NCBI GenBank assembly: GCA_013997645.1
Contig: PNKB01000010.1
Coordinates: 1 to 55,500, forward strand
DNA length: 55,500 bases
From: Cyanobacteria bacterium PR.3.49
Lineage (GTDB): Bacteria > Cyanobacteriota > Vampirovibrionia > Obscuribacterales > Obscuribacteraceae
Reading direction: 5' to 3'
Part shown: positions 47,641 to 55,500 of the stretch, piece by piece
How the letters are laid out: every line of letters begins with the position of its first letter
Position numbering within the stretch: position 1 is the first letter of the stretch
The notes under the pieces: model-generated
What the model was told of the DNA's origin: nothing
What the model saw: the letters and a program-made list of their open reading frames with translations, nothing else
Databases searched by the model: none
Position numbers and translations under genes: made by a program

Positions 47641-48102
47641 ATGGGTTCAGACCACGGGCACGACCACGGTTCTTGCAGTCACGATCATGGCAAAGATCAT
47701 GGTCATGCGCACGGTGACGAACACGGTGGGCATGGAGATGACCATGGGCATCACGGCGGCGAGGAATTCGTCCCTAAAGGCAGCGCGCACGATCAATTTT
47801 TGCTCCTCTGCGCAACTATCTGCGGACTGGGTTTGTGCTGGATGATGTATTTCTGGATGACCGGCTTGCCTCTGGCTGCCGTCACCGAGCACGGCGAAGG
47901 CGCAGCCCATCACGAAGTGATGGATGAAGCCGGCTTGAAACAGGAAAGTGAGCACGGCGGCGAAGCAGTAAAGAGCGAAACTGCTGCTCCACATGGCGAA
48001 ACGTCCACACAGTCAGCGGCTCCTGCAACCGAGCCCACGGCTGCTGCGCCTGGGGAAGATCCCGGGCACGGTTCCACCGATGCCAAAGAAGGCGGACACT
48101 GA
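47641..48102 (+). CDS. Histidine-rich one-pass membrane protein
   Basis: ATG 47641 has an AGGAGAGG-type ribosome site upstream. The 153-residue protein begins with a segment of 40 residues that contains 13 His plus Asp, Gly and one Cys, a likely Zn, Ni, Co or Cu binding region. One membrane helix (about 53-80, FLLLCATICGLGLCWMMYFW core) follows, then a hydrophilic Glu/His/Ala/Thr/Pro-rich tail with further His. There is no signal peptide ahead of the His segment. I do not recognise a family. Its place between nuoL and korA suggests a role in metal supply or stability of the respiratory or Fe-S machinery, but that is inference. Confidence 0.75.
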   Translation: MGSDHGHDHGSCSHDHGKDHGHAHGDEHGGHGDDHGHHGGEEFVPKGSAHDQFLLLCATICGLGLCWMMYFWMTGLPLAAVTEHGEGAAHHEVMDEAGLKQESEHGGEAVKSETAAPHGETSTQSAAPATEPTAAAPGEDPGHGSTDAKEGGH

Positions 48103-48316
48103 GAACCCGGATATTCTGCAATAGAAATCTTAGAACGCAGGTACTTAACATTAGCGGGTCGCTTGCCATCTGAAGGGTGGCTTATGATACCCTTTAACTT
48201 GGCCAGGAAAGGCCCATTGAGGCGGCGTTTTAGCTATGCCGTCCGATGCTGTCTATCTTATAGACCCGTCGCATTGCGGGTTTCGGGGTTCGAAGAGAGC
48301 GGTAGAGGGAGTAAGG

Positions 48317-50320
48317 ATGCAAGAAGTCACAATTGGAATCGCAGGCGCAGCCGGTGACGGTCTCGATAAATCGGGCGACACGCTGGCGAAAACTTGCGGA
48401 CGGCTGGGTTTGCATGTGTATGCATACAACAGCTATCAGTCGATCATTCGCGGCGGGCATATTTGGCTGCGCGTGCGCATCGGCGATAAGAAAGTTTTGA
48501 ATCACGGCGACAATTTGAACGCCGTCATTTGCCTTAACCAGGATTCACTGGAAAGGCATGCGCCTGAAGTAAATGAAGGCGGTGTAATTATCTTCAACTC
48601 CGATAAGTTGAAGCTCGATCCGACACTGGTGCCGAAGGGAGTACAAGCTCTCGGTCTGCCGATGAAGGAAATCTGCAAAGAAGTGGAAGCCGAGCACGGC
48701 GCCCTTCAACCAATCATGCAGAACACAGTCGCCGTTGGCGCGGTGCTTGCACTGGCCAAACTTGGTCTGGAAGAAGCTTCCAGCGTTATGGCTGATACCT
48801 TCGCTCACAAAGGCGACAAGGTCATTAACCTGAACGTTTCGCTTCTGAAAGTCGGCTACGAATATGCTGAAAAGAATGCCAAAGCCATCACCAAAGATTG
48901 GTCGTTCTCCAAAAAGAGAAGACCGTTCGTCACCGGCAACGAAGCAATTGCTTTCGGCGCCGTAGCAGCCGGTTGCAAATTCTATTCCGCATATCCCATG
49001 ACACCGGCATCGACCATCCTTCACTGGATGGCTGCTCACGCTCAGCAAGTCGATGTTTGCGTCAAGCAGTGCGAGGACGAATTGTCCGTAATCAATATGG
49101 CAATCGGTGCCGGCATCGCCGGTGTTCGTTCCATGTGTGGTACTGCCGGCGGTGGCTTCGCTCTGATGACTGAAGCTATTGGTATGGCAGGCATCATGGA
49201 AGTTCCTGTTGTATGCGTTGAAGTTCAACGCGGCGGTCCTTCCACGGGCTTGCCCACCAAGACAGAGCAAGGCGACTTGTTCCAGGTCTATGGTGCATCG
49301 CAAGGTGAGTTTCCCAAGATCATCGTTGCTCCCAGAAGTGTCGCTGACGCGTATGACACCACGGTCAACGTCTTCAACCTGGCAGACAAATATCAATTGC
49401 CTGTCATGATTATCTCGGACCTGTTGCTTTCAGAGCACCCGGAAACCGTTGATCCGGAAGCCTTCTACAGCGACATCAAAATCGATCGCGGACAGGTCGT
49501 TACTGAATGGGCCGAATCCAAAGGCAAATTCAAACGTTTCCAATTCACTGAATCGGGCATCTCTCCCAGAGCATTGCCTGGCACTGAGAATTGCAACTTC
49601 GTTTCGGCCACCGACGACCATGATGAAGAAAGCATCCTTATCTCTGACATGTTCACTTGTGAGCCGATCAGACGCAAAATCAGCGAAAAGCGTTTTCGCA
49701 AAATGGACAACCTGCTCAAGGAAATTCCGGCTCCCAAGCTGGAAGGTCCTGCAGATGCTGACGTTACGCTCGTTTGCTGGGGTTCTACCTCGGGCGTCGT
49801 AGAGGAAGCAGCTGAAATCTTGACCGCTGCCGGAGTGAAGACTAACTTCCTGGTTCTTAAATGGATCGTTCCGTTCCATGCCAAAGAAGTTCAAGAAATC
49901 CTTTCCAAAGCGAAAAAGAAGATTTCAGTCGAAGTCAACTTCACCAGCCAAATGGCCCGCTACATCAAAATGGAAACCGGAGTTTCGATGGACGGACACG
50001 TCAATCGCTACGACGGCGAACCGCTTGAACCGAAAGAAGTAGCTGGTCGTGTGCAAGACATCCTCAAGGGCAAAAAGCTCGACCTGGATGTCTCCGAAGA
50101 AGATGCAAAACAAATTGCATATCACTACCTGCGTACTCACTACGCAGAAAAACTGCGCCCGACCAAAGTGGTGCAAGAATCGGCCAACGGTCACGGTGAG
50201 CCAGTTTGGAGCATCGAGCTGACCGAAAGAGCAACCGGCAAGCATGGCGGCAAAATGAAAGTCGGCGTGCACACCGGAGCTACCTATTCGTTTGAAAAGG
50301 AACCGGTCGAAGCTAAGTAG
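48317..50320 (+). CDS. korA: 2-oxoacid:ferredoxin oxidoreductase, fused gamma-alpha subunit (KorA)
   Basis: The start is ATG 48317, preceded by GAGGGAG; an upstream ATG at 48236 would add 27 unlike residues. The 667-residue protein fuses the gamma domain (N-terminal about 180 residues, beginning VTIGIAGAAGDGLDKSG) to the alpha domain (GNEAIAFGAVAAGCKFYSAYPMTPAS onward). This is the KorA architecture of 2-oxoglutarate:ferredoxin oxidoreductase, which makes succinyl-CoA and reduced ferredoxin; other 2-oxoacids are possible. The VQRGGPSTGLPTKTEQGDL stretch is diagnostic. It pairs with korB 29 bp downstream. No delta-type ferredoxin subunit is adjacent. Confidence 0.93.
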   Translation: MQEVTIGIAGAAGDGLDKSGDTLAKTCGRLGLHVYAYNSYQSIIRGGHIWLRVRIGDKKVLNHGDNLNAVICLNQDSLERHAPEVNEGGVIIFNSDKLKLDPTLVPKGVQALGLPMKEICKEVEAEHGALQPIMQNTVAVGAVLALAKLGLEEASSVMADTFAHKGDKVINLNVSLLKVGYEYAEKNAKAITKDWSFSKKRRPFVTGNEAIAFGAVAAGCKFYSAYPMTPASTILHWMAAHAQQVDVCVKQCEDELSVINMAIGAGIAGVRSMCGTAGGGFALMTEAIGMAGIMEVPVVCVEVQRGGPSTGLPTKTEQGDLFQVYGASQGEFPKIIVAPRSVADAYDTTVNVFNLADKYQLPVMIISDLLLSEHPETVDPEAFYSDIKIDRGQVVTEWAESKGKFKRFQFTESGISPRALPGTENCNFVSATDDHDEESILISDMFTCEPIRRKISEKRFRKMDNLLKEIPAPKLEGPADADVTLVCWGSTSGVVEEAAEILTAAGVKTNFLVLKWIVPFHAKEVQEILSKAKKKISVEVNFTSQMARYIKMETGVSMDGHVNRYDGEPLEPKEVAGRVQDILKGKKLDLDVSEEDAKQIAYHYLRTHYAEKLRPTKVVQESANGHGEPVWSIELTERATGKHGGKMKVGVHTGATYSFEKEPVEAK

Positions 50321-50349
50321 GCACACAGGCATTTATTTAAGAGGTAGAA

Positions 50350-51228
50350 ATGGCTACTGTTATTGAACTTCCAGTTGAAACATACAAAGGACCAGTCGAT
50401 CCAGACTGGTGCCCAGGCTGTGGTGACTTCGGCGTTTTGCGCTCTGTGCAAACTGCAGCGGGCAAATGCGGCGTTCATCCTAAAGATTTGCTCGTCGTAT
50501 CAGGTATCGGTTGCTCGTCCAACCTGCCCGGTTTTATACATGCATACGGTATTCACAGCTTGCACGGTCGCTCCGTGCCGGTTGCCACCGGTGCTCACCT
50601 GGCCAACACCGATTTGAAAGTGGTCATCACCGGTGGTGACGGCGACGGATACGGTATCGGCGTCGGACACTTGATTCACGCTATGCGCAGAAATCTTGAT
50701 GTCACCTACGTGGTAATGGACAACCAGATTTACGGTTTGACCACCGGTCAGGCATCGCCCACGTCCGCTAAAGGCGTGAAGACGAAGTCAACTCCGGCGG
50801 GCAACTTCGAATCGCCGCTCAACCCGCTCGTCATGGCGATAACTTCCGGCGCAACTTATGTTGCCCGCGGTTTCTCCGGCGAGCAAAAGCAACTCGGCGA
50901 GTTGATCGCAGGTGGTATCGCTCACAAAGGCTTTGCACTCATCGACGTGTTCAGCCCTTGCGTAACCTACAACAAGATCAACACCTACCCGTATTTCAAA
51001 GAACGCGTCTACAAGTTGGAAGACGAAGGATACGATCCGACCAACTTCTACAAAGCAATCGAGAAAGCCTACGAGTGGGGCGACAGAATTCCTCTGGGCG
51101 TCGTCTACAAAACCGAGCAAGAGACCTACGAAGACAATGAGCCTGTGCTCAAGAAAGGCCCTTTGGTCAAGCAAAAACTCGGCATTCCGAAAAATGTTCA
51201 CCAGGAACTGATTGACGAGATGATCTAA
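50350..51228 (+). CDS. korB: 2-oxoacid:ferredoxin oxidoreductase, beta subunit (KorB)
   Basis: The 292-residue thiamine-diphosphate-binding partner of KorA. It has WCPGCGDFGVL and GIGCSSNLPGF, supplying Cys ligands of the [4Fe-4S] cluster, GGDGDGYGIG for Mg2+/ThDP binding with the NQIYGLTTGQ stretch following, and the FSPCVTYN Cys. ATG 50350 has AAGAGGT upstream. KorAB oxidises 2-oxoglutarate (or a related acid) with CoA and reduces ferredoxin in the cytoplasm, a reversible step of the TCA cycle. A strong terminator follows, closing the nuoL-His-rich-korAB group. Confidence 0.94.
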   Translation: MATVIELPVETYKGPVDPDWCPGCGDFGVLRSVQTAAGKCGVHPKDLLVVSGIGCSSNLPGFIHAYGIHSLHGRSVPVATGAHLANTDLKVVITGGDGDGYGIGVGHLIHAMRRNLDVTYVVMDNQIYGLTTGQASPTSAKGVKTKSTPAGNFESPLNPLVMAITSGATYVARGFSGEQKQLGELIAGGIAHKGFALIDVFSPCVTYNKINTYPYFKERVYKLEDEGYDPTNFYKAIEKAYEWGDRIPLGVVYKTEQETYEDNEPVLKKGPLVKQKLGIPKNVHQELIDEMI

Positions 51229-51250
51229 ATTTCGGATTCGAAAACATTGA

Positions 51251-51280
51251 AACGCCGGCAGGAAATTGCCGGCGTTTTTT
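51251..51280. terminator. Intrinsic terminator after korB
   Basis: AACGCCGGCA (51251-51260), a 6-base loop and TGCCGGCGTT (51267-51276) form a perfect 10-bp stem followed by a run of T. The upstream side also has A residues, so it may also end the convergent leftward transcript that stops at 51295. Confidence 0.93.
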
Positions 51281-51294
51281 GTTGTCGCCCGGCA

Positions 51295-52359
51295 CTAAAC
51301 TACTATTTCTTCAAAAATCCACAGACCGTTGCCATTGAAACGCGCTTCCTCAACGCCCTCAAAGCGCCCACATTCGTACAATCCGAGCCGGTAGGTCTGA
51401 TTAGTCAACTTGGAATTAAACTCGAGCGTATCGCCAACATTCCATGTCAGAGCGACTGACTGAAACTCGTGGAATTCGTACAGCACATCTTGTGCGACTT
51501 CCGGAGCAATAAGTTCGTACGGAATTTGTGCGTCTGCATAGCCCAATGCATGCATGCCGACTGTGAACAGGCACGCATACTGGTCGTCGTTGTAAATCCT
51601 GCAATATGCCGCTAAGACATTTGCTGGCGTTTCTTCCGATGCGCAATTGAAAATTTCCTCGCAGGCATTCACCTGGTTGGAATTTCTCATCAGCGCAACC
51701 GGTGAGTTAATCGCACGCATGAGCGGATCGAGAGTGTGCAGAAGTTGCGAGGCTACCTGATACTGATTTTTTGTTGTTTGGGCAAATTCCAGATTAGGTG
51801 CCTGCAAGTGAAAGAAACCGGCATGGTTAGCCACTTGCTCTGCGTGGAAAAAAGCTCTGGTTCCTTTTGTCAGCTCAATAATCGACTCTGCCCAGAGAGG
51901 ATTTCTATCCAGAATTTCCATATCGTAAATGACCGAACCGTGTTTGCGCAGCAAAGTCTTGCCGTCGGTGGAGATGTCGCGGCGCTTCGATATATTGATG
52001 AAAATCTCAGCCGGGTCGACCGTCCCAATCGGTAACATCACTGAGATCCGTTGCCTGATAGGCGGACCGGGGTCAGGATTTTTCGCATCGAGAAAACGAG
52101 TTTTTGCTTCCTCTATTTTTTCCCAATCAATCGAAGTAGATTTTGGATTGGCATCATAAACTTCTTCTGCCTTGTCGACATCAGCCAGCGCGGAGTCATA
52201 ATCTTTGCGAGAAAAAAATGCTTCGGCACGGATCAGATAGGCGTCAATGGACGGCTCCAGCTCAAGTGCGGCGCCCAGTTCCACTAAGGCTTGCTCAAAT
52301 TCTCCGCGTGCCAGAGCATCTTTTGCCTCTTGCAGTCGCTCTTTTGCCGCTTCCAGCAA
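51295..52359 (-). CDS. TPR protein with a DUF4261-like C-terminal domain
   Basis: TTG 52359 is chosen because GGAG lies 8 bp upstream and the frame closes before that. The 354-residue cytoplasmic protein has two or three TPR units (about 1-85) and a larger globular domain (about 105-354). In the latter, the stretch AFFHAEQVANHAGFFHL and the following APNLEFAQ, RAINSPVALMRNSN are strongly patterned, and I tentatively link them to the DUF4261 family, of unknown function. It lies 18 bp after the Gly-rich surface-protein gene on the same strand, so the two are probably co-transcribed. Confidence 0.65.
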   Translation of the reverse strand: MLEAAKERLQEAKDALARGEFEQALVELGAALELEPSIDAYLIRAEAFFSRKDYDSALADVDKAEEVYDANPKSTSIDWEKIEEAKTRFLDAKNPDPGPPIRQRISVMLPIGTVDPAEIFINISKRRDISTDGKTLLRKHGSVIYDMEILDRNPLWAESIIELTKGTRAFFHAEQVANHAGFFHLQAPNLEFAQTTKNQYQVASQLLHTLDPLMRAINSPVALMRNSNQVNACEEIFNCASEETPANVLAAYCRIYNDDQYACLFTVGMHALGYADAQIPYELIAPEVAQDVLYEFHEFQSVALTWNVGDTLEFNSKLTNQTYRLGLYECGRFEGVEEARFNGNGLWIFEEIVV

Positions 52360-52377
52360 CCGAATATCTCCGCTACT

Positions 52378-53655
52378 CTATGAAGTGGCTTTTGGTTGAT
52401 TGCTCGGATCTGGCTGATTCTTGGGTTGCTCCAGACGTACAAGCATCATAGCCTGAGTGTTTGTGGCGCTGTAATGAACCAATACCGGCGCATCTTGCTT
52501 AGTCAGGTCGGCGAGACTGGTATCGAATACGGTTTTATTGTTTTCACCAAGCGTAAAGGATACCCGCTGAGTCTTTTTATCCAGCGAGCCATAAATGGTC
52601 GATGATTCATTGGTCAGCTGATTGAAGTAATTTCCTCTTACCGTGCCGTCTTTGTTGATTGCCATCTGGAAGAGCATTGTCGAATCTGTTTGTCCCGGCT
52701 GAGCTAGAGAGAACACACCAAGCGATTGCCAGTTCTTGGGATCAGTGGCGCCGCTGCCGTCGGTGCTGTCGGCAGAGTAGTCCTGGGAGCCTCGCGCTGC
52801 AAGATTGACGGCTTGATTGTAATAGTCCTGCGTGGAGCCGGAAGGAGTTCCATTGATATAGACGTTATCTCCCTCGTAGGTGACGTTGCTGACGCTCGTG
52901 GGACTGTTGTTATTGCTGCCACCGCCGCCGCCACCACCACTCATGCCGGCTATGGCAGCGATGCCGAGAAACGACGTCAGTGACGACAATCCCATACATG
53001 TCCAGGCCGTTGCCGATGACCAACCCGGGCAGTACCAGCCGCCCGGATAGCCCCACCAGGCGCCGTGTCCGTATCCATAGCCGTACCCGTAACGACCATA
53101 ACCACCATAACCACCCCAGTGATTGAAGTTGTTTACGTTGTAGTTATTGAACGAATTGCGCACACTGTTGTTATTGAACGTATTGTTCGTTTGATTCCAG
53201 TTGTGGAAATTATTGTTGTTGAAATTGCCGTTTTTCCAGTGCGAGAGATTGTTGAATCCACCGTCGTTGGGGAGATGTTCGCCGCCACCGCCCCAATTGG
53301 GATGATTGCCGCCGTTAAATCCGCCACCGCCAAAGTTTCCCCGATTGGTGAAATTGCCGCGGTCTCCGAAATCGCCGCGATTAAACCCGGCACCGCGATC
53401 TCCAAAGCCGCCGGCGCCAAAGCCGCGGTCTGAGAAGCCGCCACTGCCAAATCCGCGGTCTCCGAAGCCGCTGCCGAACCCGTGTTCGCCGAAGCCTCCG
53501 CCACCCAATCCGCCGCTGCGGAAGCCACCAAATCCGCCACCACCGCCGCCGCGAAATCCTCCCCCTCCACCCCCGAATCCTCCGCGGGCGAAAGCGGGCG
53601 GCATCATCATAGATAGGCTCAAGCAAATAGCTGTAAGAGCGGCTAGTCTTCGCAT
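52378..53655 (-). CDS. Secreted Gly/Asn-rich protein with a conserved C-terminal domain
   Basis: The 425-residue protein has a signal peptide (cleavage near AFARG), a Gly/Phe/Arg-rich region (about 25-125) with GGFGDRGFGSG-type repeats, an Asn-rich region (about 125-185), a Gly/Tyr/Trp-rich segment and a hydrophobic stretch (about 220-245). The C-terminal about 140 residues (NWQSLGVFSL, NKDGTVRGNYFNQL, GSLDKKTQRVSFTLG, LVRLEQP) form a beta-rich domain that I recall from 'mu-protocadherin'-annotated surface proteins of Planctomycetes. No function is established. It lies 52 bp downstream of the SnoaL-like gene on the same strand, and both types tend to occur together. Confidence 0.75.
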   Translation of the reverse strand: MRRLAALTAICLSLSMMMPPAFARGGFGGGGGGFRGGGGGGFGGFRSGGLGGGGFGEHGFGSGFGDRGFGSGGFSDRGFGAGGFGDRGAGFNRGDFGDRGNFTNRGNFGGGGFNGGNHPNWGGGGEHLPNDGGFNNLSHWKNGNFNNNNFHNWNQTNNTFNNNSVRNSFNNYNVNNFNHWGGYGGYGRYGYGYGYGHGAWWGYPGGWYCPGWSSATAWTCMGLSSLTSFLGIAAIAGMSGGGGGGGSNNNSPTSVSNVTYEGDNVYINGTPSGSTQDYYNQAVNLAARGSQDYSADSTDGSGATDPKNWQSLGVFSLAQPGQTDSTMLFQMAINKDGTVRGNYFNQLTNESSTIYGSLDKKTQRVSFTLGENNKTVFDTSLADLTKQDAPVLVHYSATNTQAMMLVRLEQPKNQPDPSNQPKATS

Positions 53656-53707
53656 ATGAGTATTTCCTGTTGCATCAATAAAGGGTTTGCTTAATACGGG
53701 GTAGCGC

Positions 53708-54673
53708 TTACTGGCTTACTCTTTTGACTGTAAGCGGTTCGGTATCGGCGAATGTCAGTCCATCGGCAGTGCGCCGCATCGACTGCCACTGAAATGAGTT
53801 TTTGTCGACTGCGGAAATTACATTGGTTGCCGTAGAGTTCCAACCTGATTGCTCGACGCCTTCAGCATTGATGACCCATTTATTGGCGAGTTTGCGCCAC
53901 TTTCCATAACCGAATCCGCCGCTCGAATCGAAATGCCAGGAGATGATCTGGTCGCGGTTGGGATCCCAGCCGATCACTTGAGTGTCGATCTTGGGTGCTT
54001 CTCCAGCTTTTGTTATGACATATCGCAGATGAAAGAAATGCCCATTGCCAACTTTTTCGGCAGTCATTCTTACTTTTGAATTGCCTTGCTCTGCCACCCA
54101 ATCGCCGACCAGCCAGTCGAGCTCGGTCAATCTGGAAGCAGAATCTTTCGGGGCAATGGAGGATTCAGTGGCTGATTGAATAATCCAATTGCCGTTTTGA
54201 TTGCTGAGGAGCATGGTGAATCTTGCATCGATACTCTTGCCTCTGCCGTTTTGTCTGGTGGTCGTGCCTTCGATCCAGGCTGCGTCATTGCCAATCAATC
54301 GGATCACCAGAGGCTCCAGCTTCACGGCAGTCTCTGATTCTGGACGGACGTTGCGGGCAAAGTGTTCTTTCAATGAAGGCCGTCCTTCGACACGCACACC
54401 ATCTTCATTTATATAGGCGCCATCTAAGGCAAAGAAAGATGCCATCTTCTCAGCATCCGCCTTGGTGGCTGCCTCGGAAAGAGAGGAAAGCTGACTTCTG
54501 ATAGCGCTTTCTGCGTCAGCCTTCGTCTGCGTTTTGCTCTCGACTGTGGTGGTTTTTACTTTGCTCGGGCGGGATTTAGCAAAAGCCGCCTGCGGTGCCG
54601 GATTGCACAAGTTCGCAGTCAGCGCTGCTGATAATGCGGACAATATAAAAAGGTTTCGCTTCGATTGATTCAT
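53708..54673 (-). CDS. Secreted SnoaL-like (NTF2-fold) protein with a second beta domain
   Basis: A 321-residue protein with a signal peptide (cleavage near AFAKS). Residues about 50-170 form an NTF2-like/SgcJ-EcaC-type domain (ADAEKMASFFALDGAYINEDG, followed by FTMLLSNQNGNWIIQSA). The rest (about 175-321; LTELDWLVGDWV, IGWDPNRDQIISWHFDSSGGFGYG) is a lipocalin-like beta-barrel as in DUF1579-type proteins. No catalytic residue can be named, and members are often of unknown activity. It heads a leftward group with the Gly/Asn-rich surface protein and the TPR protein. Confidence 0.8.
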   Translation of the reverse strand: MNQSKRNLFILSALSAALTANLCNPAPQAAFAKSRPSKVKTTTVESKTQTKADAESAIRSQLSSLSEAATKADAEKMASFFALDGAYINEDGVRVEGRPSLKEHFARNVRPESETAVKLEPLVIRLIGNDAAWIEGTTTRQNGRGKSIDARFTMLLSNQNGNWIIQSATESSIAPKDSASRLTELDWLVGDWVAEQGNSKVRMTAEKVGNGHFFHLRYVITKAGEAPKIDTQVIGWDPNRDQIISWHFDSSGGFGYGKWRKLANKWVINAEGVEQSGWNSTATNVISAVDKNSFQWQSMRRTADGLTFADTEPLTVKRVSQ

Positions 54674-54919
54674 AATATCCTCGTTCTCGAGAGGGGATTA
54701 TCCGCCGCAGCCCGGCACTGACCGGACAAGCGAAAATAGTAACCGCTTGAAAGTGGTTGTGGACAGCCGGTTACAAGGCTTTTATGTGAGGAACTTAACA
54801 TTATGGTAATTTCACCATTGCCATTTAATGTTGGAAATGAGATTCTTACAGCATCCAAAGCGTTGCGTCCTACTTTTCACTTTTCCGATGATGTAAAGAG
54901 TCATCTGAAGGAGCTTTTC

Positions 54920-55237
54920 ATGCCTCAATCTATGGATCGTTCTCTCACCAGCACCGCGCGCGCTCGCCGAGTGACAAGAGAAGAAGTTGTCAAACTCAAA
55001 GTCGCCTCCGAACCTAAAGGCGTCAAGTCGCTCTTTCGCGGCGTCGGAAACTTTTTCAAGTCGATAGGGCACATGCTCTCGACAAAACCTTCTGCAAAAG
55101 CAGTAACTTCGTGCAAAACATCCGGGCATGTAATGCCCGCCTCTGGCTGGCAAGCTGGTAAATTTCCGCACTGTGTCGATTGCGGTAAAAGAATCGACGA
55201 CCCGACCAAATTGAGAAATTCGGTCTGGAAAAAATAA
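54920..55237 (+). CDS. Small basic protein with a zinc-ribbon-like C-terminus
   Basis: AAGGAG (54908-54913) lies 6 bp before ATG 54920, so I prefer this start over the 39-codon longer frame from 54803. The 105-residue protein is Lys/Arg/Ser-rich in its first half. The second half contains a Cys (about residue 65), a GHVMPASGWQAGKFPHC segment and DCGKRID, giving a C-x(n)-H-x(n)-C-x2-C set that could bind one zinc ion. No signal peptide. I do not recognise the family; the ribbon and basic N-terminus would fit a nucleic-acid or ribosome binding protein. Confidence 0.7.
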   Translation: MPQSMDRSLTSTARARRVTREEVVKLKVASEPKGVKSLFRGVGNFFKSIGHMLSTKPSAKAVTSCKTSGHVMPASGWQAGKFPHCVDCGKRIDDPTKLRNSVWKK

Positions 55238-55264
55238 CTCGCAATTGCACGGCGAGTAATCATG

Positions 55265-55290
55265 AAACCCACCTTTTCAGGTGGGTTTTT
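55265..55290 (+). terminator. Intrinsic terminator after the zinc-ribbon gene
   Basis: AAACCCACC (55265-55273), a TTTTCA loop and GGTGGGTTT (55280-55288) form a 9-bp stem running into a T-tract. It lies 28 bp past the stop codon. Confidence 0.92.
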
Positions 55291-55310
55291 CGTTATCAAA
55301 CAAAGCTCAA

Positions 55311-55500
55311 ATGCGCGCTTTGGTCGGGTTATTTATATCGTTCGAATTCTTGATGCTGCTGTTCGCTTCGCCTGAAGCTTCCGCGTCGACTTTGTTAGAA
55401 AGGCTCAGCTTGGTGCATGGTGCCAAAACAAGAGTAAGGTCGATAGATGAGTGTGGCTCGACCATGACATTCACAGGCCACGTCGTCAAACCGGGAAGTT
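55311..55500 (+). CDS. Secreted protein, truncated at the right edge
   Basis: ATG 55311 opens a frame that stays open to the end of the window (63 codons). The N-terminus (MRALVGLFISFEFLMLLFAS) is a plausible signal peptide ending near EASAS. The visible mature part contains a Cys and a short strand-like segment and cannot be assigned. No strong ribosome site is seen, and the gene directly follows the terminator of the preceding gene. Confidence 0.5.
   Translation, partial: MRALVGLFISFEFLMLLFASPEASASTLLERLSLVHGAKTRVRSIDECGSTMTFTGHVVKPGS

Noticed and set aside
48545-49396. 283-codon open frame antisense to korA
   Set aside because: It is fully inside a well-supported enzyme gene and its translation shows no family pattern; long antisense frames are common in genes of this base composition.

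Overview
The window reads as a chromosomal contig from a Gram-negative-type bacterium. My best inference is a non-photosynthetic cyanobacterial relative (Melainabacteria/Vampirovibrionia, Obscuribacterales-like). The grounds are an LPS-pathway gene (lpxI), a type III glutamine synthetase, complex I antiporter subunits beside a 2-oxoacid:ferredoxin oxidoreductase, many TPR and low-complexity secreted proteins, and roughly balanced base composition. No rRNA, convincing tRNA, CRISPR array, phage gene or transposase was seen, so the taxonomic call rests on gene content alone. Bases 1-11 match the end of an Illumina adapter, so the left edge is probably a true contig end.

Layout. 1-4.4 kb: a truncated secreted protein, lpxI, a secreted TPR protein and an unknown protein with a hydrophobic segment. 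4.5-7.4 kb: a YjbQ-family protein and glnN, closed by a clear terminator. 7.4-14.2 kb: a repeat-tailed acidic protein, a membrane GGDEF/EAL protein coupled to a membrane protein, two small secreted proteins and a slipin, packed with 2-bp gaps and 11-bp overlaps. 14.4-21 kb: a YdeP/FdhF-like molybdopterin oxidoreductase diverging from a PQQ-type sugar dehydrogenase homologue, then a secreted protein built of about eleven ~82-residue repeats and a palindrome-rich spacer. 21-30.5 kb: typA diverging from rsgA - GH1 beta-glucosidase - SDR, then leftward genes for a GT87-like membrane protein, a D-2-hydroxyacid dehydrogenase and glpD.

30.9-42.6 kb: extracytoplasmic proteins. These are a TPR-CHAT protein whose CHAT dyad is replaced, two convergent proteins sharing a TrbI/VirB10-like C-terminal domain with four hairpins between them, an SDR-pgeF pair, and an overlapping CAP-domain/VWA-domain pair. 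42.6-51.3 kb: threonine aldolase, then the energy locus: nuoM diverging from nuoL, a histidine-rich one-pass protein, and korA-korB, closed by a terminator. 51.3-55.5 kb: a leftward group (SnoaL-like protein, Gly/Asn-rich surface protein, TPR protein), a small zinc-ribbon-like protein and a truncated secreted protein at the right edge.

How the genes work together. The strongest functional unit is nuoM/nuoL/His-rich/korAB. KorAB would reduce ferredoxin by oxidising 2-oxoglutarate or a similar oxoacid, and the antiporter subunits belong to a proton-pumping complex I that could accept those electrons. Other metabolism includes nitrogen assimilation (GlnN), glycerol-3-phosphate oxidation (GlpD), hydroxyacid and sugar oxidation and beta-glucoside hydrolysis. 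Many genes start with GTG or TTG; I chose such starts where a Shine-Dalgarno sequence supports them.
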